From contig CALSCQ010001640.1 of assembly GCA_943704525.1 (NCBI GenBank), positions 1 through 12,072 of the forward strand: 12,072 bases of DNA, given 5' to 3'. The position numbers and the translations under genes are program-made. Shown piece after piece: positions 1 to 8,449 of this stretch. The notes beneath the pieces are model-generated. The model worked only from the letters and a program-made list of their open reading frames with translations. It had not been told where the DNA came from and made no database searches. This DNA comes from Pigoraptor vietnamica (taxonomy: Eukaryota; Opisthokonta; Filasterea). The first letter of the stretch is position 1; each line of letters starts with the position of its first letter.

Positions 1-100
1 GTGTGTGTGTGTGTGTGTGTGTGGTTGGGGGGGGGGGCTCGCTGTCTGATGTGGTATCACACGGCCTGATTCACTTCGTCCCCTCTCCATGCTCCTGCAG
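1..100 (+). other. 3' part of an intron with (GT)11 and a G11 run
   Basis: Bases 1-22 are a perfect GT dinucleotide run, followed by a run of eleven G at 27-37. A pyrimidine-rich stretch and CAG at 98-100 follow, directly before coding sequence in the charged-helix gene. The donor is left of the window. The microsatellite is probably polymorphic in length and a likely place for assembly or sequencing error. Confidence 0.7.
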
Positions 101-3009
101 TGCGCGCCGCCAACATTGCCTTCCCGCGTCCCCTTGGCACCGGTTTGCTGCGCGCGGACGTCGACCCGTCTCTCTTTGGCCTTGGCGACGGTGCGGCTAC
201 CACCTCCGCGGCACGTGACTTGCCGGTGGCGTCGTCGAAGGAGAAGCGCGAGCAGAAGGCGTCTTCTCCACCGCGCGCACGGCGACCCGCATCGCCTCCC
301 GCTGTGGCGTCGGGCGTTGCGGAGGCACTGGGAAAAGCGCGCAGCTTCATGGAGCACGCACGACAGGGAGAGAGTGAGCTGGAGGAGACCGAAGCGGTGA
401 GTTTGATGAGCCAATGTTGTGAGTGGGCGCGTGTGTACTAGCCGCTGTGGGCGTTGCATGGACGAAAGAGACTGTGCGAGGAAAAGTGTGCGCACATTCC
501 AAACAATCTTTTCCTGCACGCTCTCGCAGAAACTAGAGTCGGCGAACAGGCGGCTCCAGGAGCGCTCCGTCGCACGCACGGCGAGCATTGCGCGCGCGGC
601 CGACTTCCTTGCGTTTGCTGCGTCCGACGCCTCCGTCGTCGAATTTGAGCCCACCTTCGCCGCGAAGCATCCTGACCCTGCGTCGCCGGGGAAGTCCCGT
701 CCGCAAGAGGCGGTCGAGGAGTCGGTGGTGGGTGCGATGCGGCGGCAGCGCGAGGACGCCGATGCTCTTGCGGCCCAAACGGCCGAACGCGCGCGCCTGC
801 GAAACGAGGAGATGGAGAGGGCTGTGCGCGAACAAACGTGAGTTACACTCAGCGCGTGTACCTCTCGTTGTCTGCTTTCTGTTGGTGTGTTGACGAGCTG
901 TAATTTTTTGTATTGCAGGGAGCGGCGCGCGGCGGAACGTGCCCGTCGAGAGGCGTCGGCTGCACTCGAGCGCGAGAAGGAGGCGGCGAAGGAGAAGGAG
1001 AGGGAGGCTGCGGCCGCGCAAGAGCGGGCACGGTAAGCAAGCGTGTCGTGCTATCACCGTTTCTCTGGATGCGTTGTGAGCCTGTGTCACTGATTAAAAT
1101 TTGCCTCGTTAGGCTTTTGGTGTCTGCTGCGCTGTCTTCGCCGCCTTCGGAAGGCGTTGCGCCGGCGGAGCGACCCATCGTTGCGAAGGGCGTTTCCGCG
1201 CTGCCAACCGCCGAAATGGCGCGCGTGGGAACGGTGCCTCCCTCGACCGCGCCGGCTGCCAAGCCGCGGGAAGAGGCCACGACAACGCCTGTGTTCGAGC
1301 GTTCGATGTCCGCCGGGTCGGGCGACCGGGCCTCGCGTGACGAGGAGATTCGGCGCGCGGAGGAGCTCATGCTTGCGCAGCGGCGACGGGAAGCGGAGGA
1401 AGAGGAGGCGCGTATTGCGGCGGAGGAAGACGCTCGCCGCCGCGCCATCGAGGAGAAGAGGCGCGAGGTGGAGGCCAAGCGGAAGGAGGCGGAGGAAATT
1501 GAGCGGCGGCGGAAGGAATTGGAGGAGCAGCGACTGCGACGCGAGAGGGAGGAGGACGAGCGTCGCAGGCGCGAAGAAGCCGACAGGCAGCGAAAGGCCG
1601 ACGAAGAGCGGGCTCAGAACGAGGCCCGAGAACGCCAGCGCCAGGAGAGGCTCGAGCGGGAACGCGTGCGACGCGAACTCGAAGAGATGGAGCGTCGGCA
1701 GAAGGAAGAGGAGGAACGTAAGGTGCGCGAAGCGGCGGAGAAGGAGAGGCGCGAGCGCGAGGAGAGAGAGAACTGGGAACGGCAGCAGCGCGAGGCCGAG
1801 GTGTGTGTCTGTGGCATCTGGCGCTTGTGTCGCGCGTGTTATCTGCTGGAGAAAGCGCATGCCTGTGCGCGTGTGACGAGGCATCTCACGTGACGCCCGT
1901 ATACCCGTATTCGCATGCAGGAGAAGAGGCGTCGCGAGGAGGAGGCCCGCCGAGAAGAGGAAGAGCGCGAAGAGCGGCGCCGGAAGGAGGAGGCGGCGAA
2001 GGCGCAACAGCCGCCCGACCCGCTAGACAAGTACATGAAGATCGTGATGGAAAAGCGCGCGGTGCGTCTGCATGCGTGTAGTGCCTTGTCGCCGTTGGGA
2101 GTTTGTGTATCTCGTTGGGGCTCTTGTCTGTGCGTGCGTGCGTTTGTTGTGTTTGTCGTTGTTGTGCCGTGGGTGAATGTCGTGCGCATTTGTGTGTGCC
2201 ACTTGTGTGTGGCGCCATTGTGACGTGCCATTTCTCCTTGCTTCAGGCGGCCGCTAAGACGGGGGGAAGCGGTAGCAAGAGTCGCAGCCCAAGCCTCAGT
2301 CCTGGCACTCTCACGCCCTCGGAGAAGTCCGAGAGCCGTTCGTCACGTTCGCGCAGGTTGGTCCGTGTGCGTTTTGTATTTGTTTGGTTTCACAGTGTGC
2401 GAGCGTACGATTGCACGAAATAGCAACGCACAAGCTGAACAGCGCATGTCTTGTCGCCGCGCAGCGACCGGTCTTCGCGGTCTGAGGGCAGTCGTAAGAA
2501 GGACAGCCTCGAAAGCATCGCGAGCGTCGGGGAGAGGCGGGCTAGTGATCGGTGTGTGCGCGTGCCTGCCGTTTTTCAGCCTGTCTTCTTGCTGTGTTTC
2601 TTACTCGTCGGTTTTGGCGCATGCAGGAGCCACTCGTCCGTGCACAGCAGGAGTTCTCGGTCGGATAGGTGCGTGTGCTCTTGAGCGGCTTTGCCTCGAT
2701 TCTCTGGATTGCATCGTGACAGTCGGCTCGGCTCACGTTGTGGCCAGTGTGGGCCCATAGTGTTATCCCCCTGGTCATCGTCTCTAATGCGCTGGTTGAC
2801 TTCAGGCGCGGCGATCGCTCGCACAGCCGCACTCCGACAGTGGTTAGCGACGAGTCGTTCTCGCTCGGAGACAATGACGCAAGGTGGGGTCTTGCTGGCC
2901 GATGGTATTGCGCTGCTACTGTTGGGCATCATTTCTCACCTTTTTTTTGTTCCTTCTTCGCCACAGTCCGATCCGCGTCGACAGCAGCGACGAAGACGAA
3001 CAGTGGTGA
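101..3009 (+). CDS. Charged-helix (ER/K-type) protein with Ser/Arg-rich tail, 5'-partial
   Basis: Exons 101-396, 530-837, 919-1032, 1113-1800, 1921-2061, 2247-2356, 2465-2551, 2627-2668, 2806-2883 and 2967-3009 (stop TGA 3007-3009) join in one frame with GT...AG introns. They give about 634 residues. The first visible exon begins inside a codon after an acceptor CAG at 98-100, so the true start lies left of the window. The order is: a Pro/Ala/Ser-rich N-part; a first charged helix (about 735-1032); a low-complexity linker; then about 184 residues (1339-1800 plus 1921-2010) made almost only of Glu, Arg, Lys, Gln and Ala. Next comes a Ser/Arg-rich segment with SPSLSP and repeated SRS/RSS words, and an acidic end DSSDEDEQW. 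The composition recalls stable single-helix or coiled-coil regions of caldesmon, MAP7 and some myosins, but such sequence gives false homology easily. I do not recognise a family and assign no function. The RS-like tail could suggest nuclear or RNA-processing contact; that is inference. The junction at 1032/1113 (TAG acceptor) is the least certain. Confidence 0.8.
1339..2010 (+). other. Glu/Arg-rich long helix region (single alpha-helix or coiled coil), interrupted by intron 1801-1920
   Basis: Within the charged-helix gene, exon bases 1339-1800 and 1921-2010 encode about 184 residues dominated by alternating blocks of acidic and basic residues, for example EEIERRRKELEEQR and REREEDERRRREE. 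Opposite charges often fall four residues apart, which is the pattern of ER/K single alpha helices. Hydrophobic heptad positions are sparse, which argues for a lone helix over a classical coiled coil, but this was judged by eye. At 1.5 angstrom per residue a continuous helix would be roughly 27 nm long. Confidence 0.65.
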
Positions 3010-3687
3010 TAGTCGAGCGGCTACACCGGGCCGGCGGGCTGGCGGTTCACGGCCAGCGACGGAGTGGGCCGTTGGCAATAACTTGCTTCACATATTTATT
3101 AAACAGCTGTTCCACAGTCGTAGGCGCTGCATTGGGCGGCTGAAGCGAGGGCTGAACTCGAGAGATGTGGCACAGCGGCAGTTAATCTGTCTTCACGCGA
3201 TGGAAAAGTCCGTCGAACGGCAGCAGAACGGTCCTACCGCACGTCCAATTTGAGTTCTGCGCCGTTTTTTGGGGTTGAAATCGTGTCCGGACTCAGTTGT
3301 TCACGCCGTTGGCAGCACAAATTGATACATCCGGGGTGATGCGGCTGCGTAATGTCGCGGTGGTCACACACACACACACACACGCACGCACGCACACACA
3401 CACCGACGAGAGCGTTCGATTGCCACACCCCACACACCACGCCATTCTCATTTCTTACAACAGAAGGCTCCGGTTTTTGCAGTGGCACTGCTCAATAGAC
3501 CGTGTGTGCTGATGCGAGCCGTTCTTACTCGCTTTTTGTGGCTATTCGACCCGCATCAGTTTTGAGTGACCGGCAAACGGTTCGAACTTCAATGTGATGG
3601 GTACCCTTTCGGCGCATCTCTGACGTCTCGGACGCGCGTTTCCCCGTCTTCCATCTATCCCACTCTGTGTGTCTGCGTGCTGTGTGC
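3010..3687. other. Intergenic / UTR region between two plus-strand genes
   Basis: No convincing coding sequence is seen; open frames here lack protein-like composition and do not splice into either neighbour. It should hold the 3' UTR of the charged-helix gene and the promoter and 5' UTR of the mucolipin-like gene. There is no AATAAA on the plus strand; the nearest AT-rich patch is around 3091-3103. No clear TATA box stands before 3688. A CA/CG-A microsatellite lies at 3365-3403. Confidence 0.6.
3365..3403. repeat. CA-rich microsatellite
   Basis: About 39 bases of CA units, interrupted in the middle by CACG units, in the intergenic region upstream of the mucolipin-like gene. It is the only CA-oriented (plus strand) simple repeat of this length in the window; the intronic ones in the plus-strand genes are GT-oriented. 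Confidence 0.9.
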
Positions 3688-6600
3688 ATGTCCCGCGACG
3701 CGTTGCCGTCGCCCATCGCCCTGCGGAGAATGAGCTCGGACGACTTGCGCACCCCGCTACTCCCGCGCGATGACCTCGGCCACGTGAGGCCCGTCGTGGC
3801 CCCTTCGATGGACAGCTCCTTTGAAAATCTGTGGGCGGCGGCCTCGTCGTCGACCACGCCGCGCACTAGCGGCGACATGCTGCATCCGCCACCCCCCTCG
3901 GTCGCGGGGACTGGCGCGGGCGCGAGTGCCTCGGAGAGCGGCACTGCGTCTCCGTCGACTCGCCGTCTGAGCGCCATCTCGAACCGCTTCCGCAGCTCGA
4001 TCGAGAACCTCTCTGCGGCGGTGACGAAGCTGCCGGAGAAGTTGCCCAAGTGAGAGCATTTCTGTGTGGTGTAACTCATCTTCTGTCCAAATGGCGCGGG
4101 ATGTGTGTGAGAGGGACTGTTCGAAACGTGTGTGTCTTGTGCTTTTTTGTGGGGTGCGCTCGTGCGTTTGTGTTTCGGCTCCTTCGATGTGTGTGTGCTT
4201 GCGTGCGTGTTACTGAGCAAGGTAACTGAACTGCCCCTGCTCGGCTGTCGCAGGTCGCGGTCGCTCAACTACCGCCAGCAGATGACGCTCTCTCCCTTTG
4301 CCAAGTTCAAGCGCTTTCGCCGCATACCCTTCAAGTTCATCTTCAACCTGCTCGTCGTCGTTCTCGTGACGACGCGCGTCAGCCTTCTCAGCTCGCAGTT
4401 CAACAACTACACCAACGGACAGCACGACACGTTCGACGCCCTCTTCCGCCCGCAGCCGGACTTCTGGCGTTCGCCTCTCTACTTTATCGAAGATGTCGTG
4501 GGCCACTTCAATTCGACCGTGGACGGTGGGTTACTCGTGAACGTAGTGCGTGAATGTGTGATGTGTATGTGTGCGTGTGCGCATGTCTGTGTGCGTGTGT
4601 GTCTGTGTGAGGGTGTGCGCGTGTGTGCGTGTGTGCGTGTGTGTGCGTGCGTGCTCAACAACGTGTGCACTTGTCCCCCTCGCAGCATACTATCGTTACG
4701 TGAAGGACTCTGTTCAACCCATATCAAACTGGAAGATCTCCAAAGATCGCGAGTTCCACATTGACATGTGAGTGGCTCAAGCCGCGTGCCGGAGGGGGGC
4801 GGGGGTTGTTCGCGTGCCGTGCCGTTGTCGCATCCGTGGTGTGCGCAATCTGCATGGCTCCCACACGGGTCTGTCTGAGTCTATTGCGGACCACTGACGA
4901 GGGTGAGCCCCAACTGCCGCACAGATCCGTCGAGCAATACGTCCACAGAGATCCGTTCGGTTACTCTGTCGAGGACCTCACGCGTTACTTCACAAACTAC
5001 CGCATGAATAGGTACGCATCGTAGTCGTCCGCTGTTGTTGGCATGTCGGTGGTGGACGCCGTGCTGGTGTGCACGCATTGCCACTAGGTCGGTGTTGGCG
5101 CTGCGTTCCGCGGCACGCGTCTGTTGTGTACACTGCGCGTATGCGAGGAGTGCGTGTGTTGATGCCGCCCCCGTGTGCCTCTGCAGCACGCACCGCGAGA
5201 CGCCGTTCGACAACCTGAGCAAGGAAGAGCTCCGCCACCTCTTCAATCGCCTCATTCGCATCGAAGTCAGCTTCAGGACGCTCACGGTGCAGGTGCGCCC
5301 GAATACGCTGCACGTTGCATGCATGTGTGCGTGTGCGAGTAGTTGTGCGTGTGTGCAACTGACACGAGCCATGCCCCTGCAGACGGACGGCCCATACCTT
5401 GGCGAGATGCGCTACGAATGGACTTGCGTGTCCCAGTATGATTTCAAGACGGGCGGTGGCCAGGTGCAGCACCTCATGACGATCTACAAGCGCGAACTCA
5501 AGCGGCAAGGCACGCTCTTCCTCAGCCTCGATCTCGCCACGATGGTCTGCGCGATCGCGTCGAGCCTGCTCACGATCAAGGCGCTCTACAGGGCCTACAA
5601 GATATACCGGTGCGTTTGTTGGCCCCCGCCCCCCCCTGTATGCCTTTGTGTTGTGTACCCGTCCGCGTGTGGACTATTTTGTACGGTCTTCAGCTGACGT
5701 TCCCCTCGCTGCACACAGTTTCGCCAAGAACCGCCTGTCGCACCGCGTGAGGCGCAACTGCACCGAGGCGTGCAATTCGATCTCATGGGAGAAGCTGTCC
5801 ACGTCGGACAAGCTCAGCTTCTTCAACTCTTGGTGCGTGGCTCGTAACATCAGCAGTGGGGCGACTCCTTACATCGTCAGTGGGGTCCGGTTTTTCCTCG
5901 CGCCTCCGCGCTTTCGCAATTGAACAATACGATGGCACGCGCACGTTGCCGGTTCCCCTGTTGACTCTGCCCTTCCTTCTTTCTCTCGCAGGTACCTTGT
6001 GACCCTGATGTCGGACGCGTTCCTCGTGGCCGCGTGCGCTGCGACCATCCACAATGACGACGGCCACTTCACCGACAGCACGGACCGCATCGACGGCGTT
6101 GATGTCGCGCGTTCGCTCGGGTGCTTCCTAGCATGGATCAACCTCCTCAAGGTGGGTTGTTGCCGTGCGCTCGTTTGACGTGCCTGGGTGCGATGCAAAT
6201 ATTGTGTGGCAAGCTAGCAATTTTCCCTACGTTCTGTCTCATAACAACCCCGTCACTCTCTGTGCGTCTGCAGTTCCTGCAGTGGCGTCCGGACTTCTAC
6301 GTGCTCTTTCTGGCCATCCGCTGTGCCATGGGCCGCGTGCTGCGCTTCATCTTTGCCATTCTGCCGATTTACATGGCGTACGTGACCACGGGCGTCGTCC
6401 TCTTCTCGAACGTCTCGGACAAGTTTGGCTCTCTCGACAACGCCGCTGTCACTCTTTTCGCCCTCGCGAACGGCGACTCCATCTTCGAGGTGTTCTCGGT
6501 GGGTGCCCGTTTTTTGCGTTGGCATAGCGCGCAGAAGACGAGCACATCTTTCTTTATCAGTAACAAGCACGTTGTTACGCGTCGTGCATGCTATCTCACA

Positions 6601-8097
6601 CGCCCGTCTTTCTTTCTCTGTGTCTCTGCGTCGCAGGAGCTCAATATGGAGGAGGATACCGCCTACCGAGTCCTCGGCCGCATTTACCTCTACACCTTCT
6701 GCGCCTTCTTCATCTCGTCCGTGCTGAACGTCTTTGTGTTCATCATCGAGGATGGCTATCGCCTCGCCTCGACCTTTGACAAGTCGGCCAACACGGACGC
6801 GAACAACGCCGTCCTCGCGCAGCGGCGCCTCCGTCAGATCCTCAACGCCGCGTACTGCTCTTCCAACGAGCCGCACGAGGATGACGAGGACGGCGGCGAG
6901 GCCCGCATCAACATCAACGGCGACGACGACGGTGGCGACGGTGGCGACGGCGGCAGTGGGGGCGCGGGTGTCGCGGGTAGCGACGATGGGTACTCGTACG
7001 CAGGGGGCCGTGCTATGTCCGAGACAACCTCCCTCATGTCGAACATGTCCGCGCTTCCGGGGTGTGCGGGACGGCCGGACCGGTCCGTCAGCGTGGGATA
7101 CGGCACGATGACCCCGCCGTCCATCCAGTCGCCCCGCAGGCAGTCCACAGAGGCTGTGCTATCGGCCGCTGCCGCGCGCGTGGGTGGCATTGCTGCCGCG
7201 GAGAACGCGGCGGCGGCGGCGGGCGGTGTCGGAGGTAGTGGCGGCGCAGGTCCGGCGCAAACTCTTGCGGCCTCGCGCGGCGCGCTGACGTCGTCGATGC
7301 GCAAGACGCCCGGCACTCGCTGGCGGCAGCTACGGAACACGAACAAGGCGGTGCGCATCATGAGCGAAGTGCGGCGCAACTCGCTGCTCAAGGAGAGCGA
7401 GGCGGAGGCCGCCGAGGACCGCGAGCTGCGCCCGAAGCCGACGTCCGCGTCGTCGGACCGCGTCGAGACGAGTTCGCCCGCGCTCATGGCCGCGCCCGTT
7501 GCGATCGCCGTGCACGAGGCACCGTCGGCTCCCGCGGGAGCGGCACCGCGCGGGCGGCCGCAGCCCTCGACGTCGCCTTCGTTCCGCAGCGTCGGCGGGG
7601 CGTGGAGGCACCGCGACGAGTCCAGCACGGATTCGGATTCCGATCACGTGCCGCTCAAGCCGCCGGCCGGCGAGCGTGCCGGTGCGACGAGCCCTGTCCC
7701 GATGCCTGCACGGCCACGCGCGGCAAATGCCCCGCCGTGCAAGTGTGGGACGTGCCCGTCGTGTCTCGCCGCGGCGCCCTTGACGGCGCACACGGTGGCG
7801 GCCGCTCTGAAGGACGAGGCTGTGGCGGCGCTGGTGCGCGAGATGCAGGGCAAGTTTTCGGAGGAGATTGCCCGCCTGCACGCCGAGTTTGCGCTGCAGC
7901 TGAAGGCGGTGCAGAGCGCTTGCATACAGCACATGGAGGCGTCCGCACGCACGGCGGCCATGGCGGCGGCGACGGCAGCGGCGTCCGGAGCGACGTCGGT
8001 GGTCGCGGCGGAGAGGAGGCGGAAGTCGGCGGAGGAAATTGCGGCGGGTGATGTGCCGCCTGTCGCTACTGCGGAGTCGCAAACTCCCGAAGCGTGA
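3688..8097 (+). CDS. MCOLN: Mucolipin-like (TRPML) cation channel with long C-terminal tail
   Basis: Ten exons: 3688-4049, 4254-4525, 4686-4767, 4925-5011, 5187-5292, 5383-5609, 5719-5832, 5992-6151, 6274-6498 and 6637-8097. They total 3096 nt, giving 1031 residues and TGA 8095-8097. Mucolipins are tetrameric cation channels of late endosomes and lysosomes, opened by PI(3,5)P2. Visible marks: a polybasic stretch [11 protein letters not shown] (138-148) just before S1 (about 146-166); a luminal S1-S2 domain with sequons N172-Y-T and N207-S-T; S2 about 348-368; the family motif [21 protein letters not shown] before and into S3 (about 418-436); S4 about 459-473; S5 about 492-513; pore [11 protein letters not shown] with filter N536-G-D-S539; and S6 [15 protein letters not shown] onward (about 560-582). 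The 444-residue tail (588-1031) is much longer than in animal mucolipins. It has Gly/Asp and Ala runs, C913-x-C915-xx-C918-xx-C921 and a predicted helix at about 929-985. The ATG at 3688 is the first in frame, but has T at -3. A second ATG at 3730 (Met15) has G at -3 and may be used instead. No frameshift is seen. Polycystin is the next-best family, but the S2-S3 and S6 motifs favour mucolipin. Confidence 0.92.
4546..4654. repeat. GT-rich degenerate microsatellite in an intron
   Basis: About 109 bases of GTGTGC/GTGTGT units within the second intron (4526-4685) of the mucolipin-like gene. The orientation is GT on the sense strand, as in the other plus-strand introns here. Confidence 0.85.
6499..6636 (+). 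other. Intron open in frame between pore and S6 of the mucolipin-like gene
   Basis: The donor is GTGGGT at 6499 and the acceptor TCGCAG ends at 6636. Both flanking exons meet in phase 0. The intron is 138 nt, a multiple of three, and has no stop in the coding frame, so an unspliced transcript would still encode a full-length protein with 46 extra residues after VFS545. The family alignment (pore followed closely by S6 RIYLY) supports splicing as the main form. Confidence 0.75.
6916..6972 (+). repeat. Gly/Asp coding repeat in the channel tail
   Basis: Iterated GGC-GAC/GGT-GGC codons encode a [16 protein letters not shown] tract soon after S6 of the mucolipin-like protein. It looks like a low-complexity linker arising from short trinucleotide slippage. 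Confidence 0.75.
7738..7764 (+). other. Cysteine cluster CKCGTCPSC in the channel tail
   Basis: Codons for C913, C915, C918 and C921 of the mucolipin-like protein are arranged C-x-C-xx-C-xx-C. They lie between a Pro/Ser-rich stretch and a predicted helix. Four closely spaced cytosolic cysteines could bind a metal or be lipid-modified; the sequence alone does not decide. Confidence 0.8.
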
Positions 8098-8449
8098 TTG
8101 ATTGCGTTGGTTTGTGCTGCGTATGCGCGTTTGTCTGAGTCTTTTTGTGCTTGGCTTTTGTCGCCTTTGGGATTTCTGCGGCTGGCTTTGAAATTCAGTC
8201 GCGTCCTGGCTGTGGTCGCGCGTGACGTTTTGCGTTTACCGTTCCACGGGCTCGTGTGGCGGCGCGCTTGCCTCCGTGCGTGCGTGCGTGCGTTTGCGGC
8301 GTCGCAAAGCTGGGGAGGTGCCCACCTCATAAAAAGAATGAGAGCAGGACGAGCACTCGCGGTCCATTGTTGTTTTAGAAAAGCTCAGAGGCATTTGCAC
8401 ACACACGACAGCTAATTCATTCGCCCCTCGCCCTGTCCTTTGCCACTCT
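8098..8449. other. Non-coding region between convergent genes
   Basis: This 352-bp stretch separates the stop of the mucolipin-like gene (plus) from the stop of the MCP1-like gene (minus), so it must hold both 3' UTRs. I see no AATAAA on either strand. An A-rich patch, ATAAAAAGAATG, lies at about 8329-8340 on the plus strand and could serve as a weak poly(A) signal. A short TGCG tandem run lies near 8277-8293. No RNA gene is recognisable. Confidence 0.6.

Noticed and set aside
1-37. (GT)n and G11 as a telomere-like or origin element
   Set aside because: It lies in an intron between coding parts, and similar GT runs fill many other introns in the window; no telomeric unit repeats.
1087-2007. 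306-codon minus-strand open frame, Leu-rich, opposite the charged-helix exon
   Set aside because: It is the mirror of GAG/CGC-rich codons (Glu/Arg become Leu/Ala), and runs across introns proven by phase on the plus strand. No known domain.
3091-3104. AATAAA on the minus strand in the intergenic region, as a poly(A) signal
   Set aside because: There is no minus-strand gene upstream of it for which it could serve; on the plus strand it is not a poly(A) hexamer.
3010-3253. Open frame past the stop of the charged-helix gene
   Set aside because: It is reached only in a different frame from the spliced one; the spliced frame ends at TGA 3007-3009 with an acidic tail and the downstream sequence is not protein-like.
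3568-3592. GGTTCGAAC word resembling a tRNA T-loop
   Set aside because: The flanking bases do not form the five-pair T stem, and no acceptor, D or anticodon arm could be placed around it.
3525-4268. Minus-strand open frame of 247 codons across the channel's first exon and first intron
   Set aside because: It spans the promoter, exon 1 and intron 1 of the plus gene, with His/Thr-rich microsatellite-derived sequence; no family resemblance.
4571-4720. Val/Cys-rich open frame through the GT repeat as extra channel coding sequence
   Set aside because: Translation of GT-repeat gives CVCVRVC-type sequence; splicing 4525/4686 restores phase and a smooth protein ([12 protein letters not shown]).
6834-7628. 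Minus-strand open frame of 264 codons opposite the channel tail
   Set aside because: Shadow of GC-rich coding sequence; Ser/Ala/Pro low complexity, no motif, and the plus frame is fixed by the mucolipin S6 upstream in the same exon.
7330-8082. Arg-rich minus-strand open frame of 250 codons
   Set aside because: Same reason: Arg-rich translation is typical of the antisense frame of Ala/Gly-rich codons; no splice or start support.
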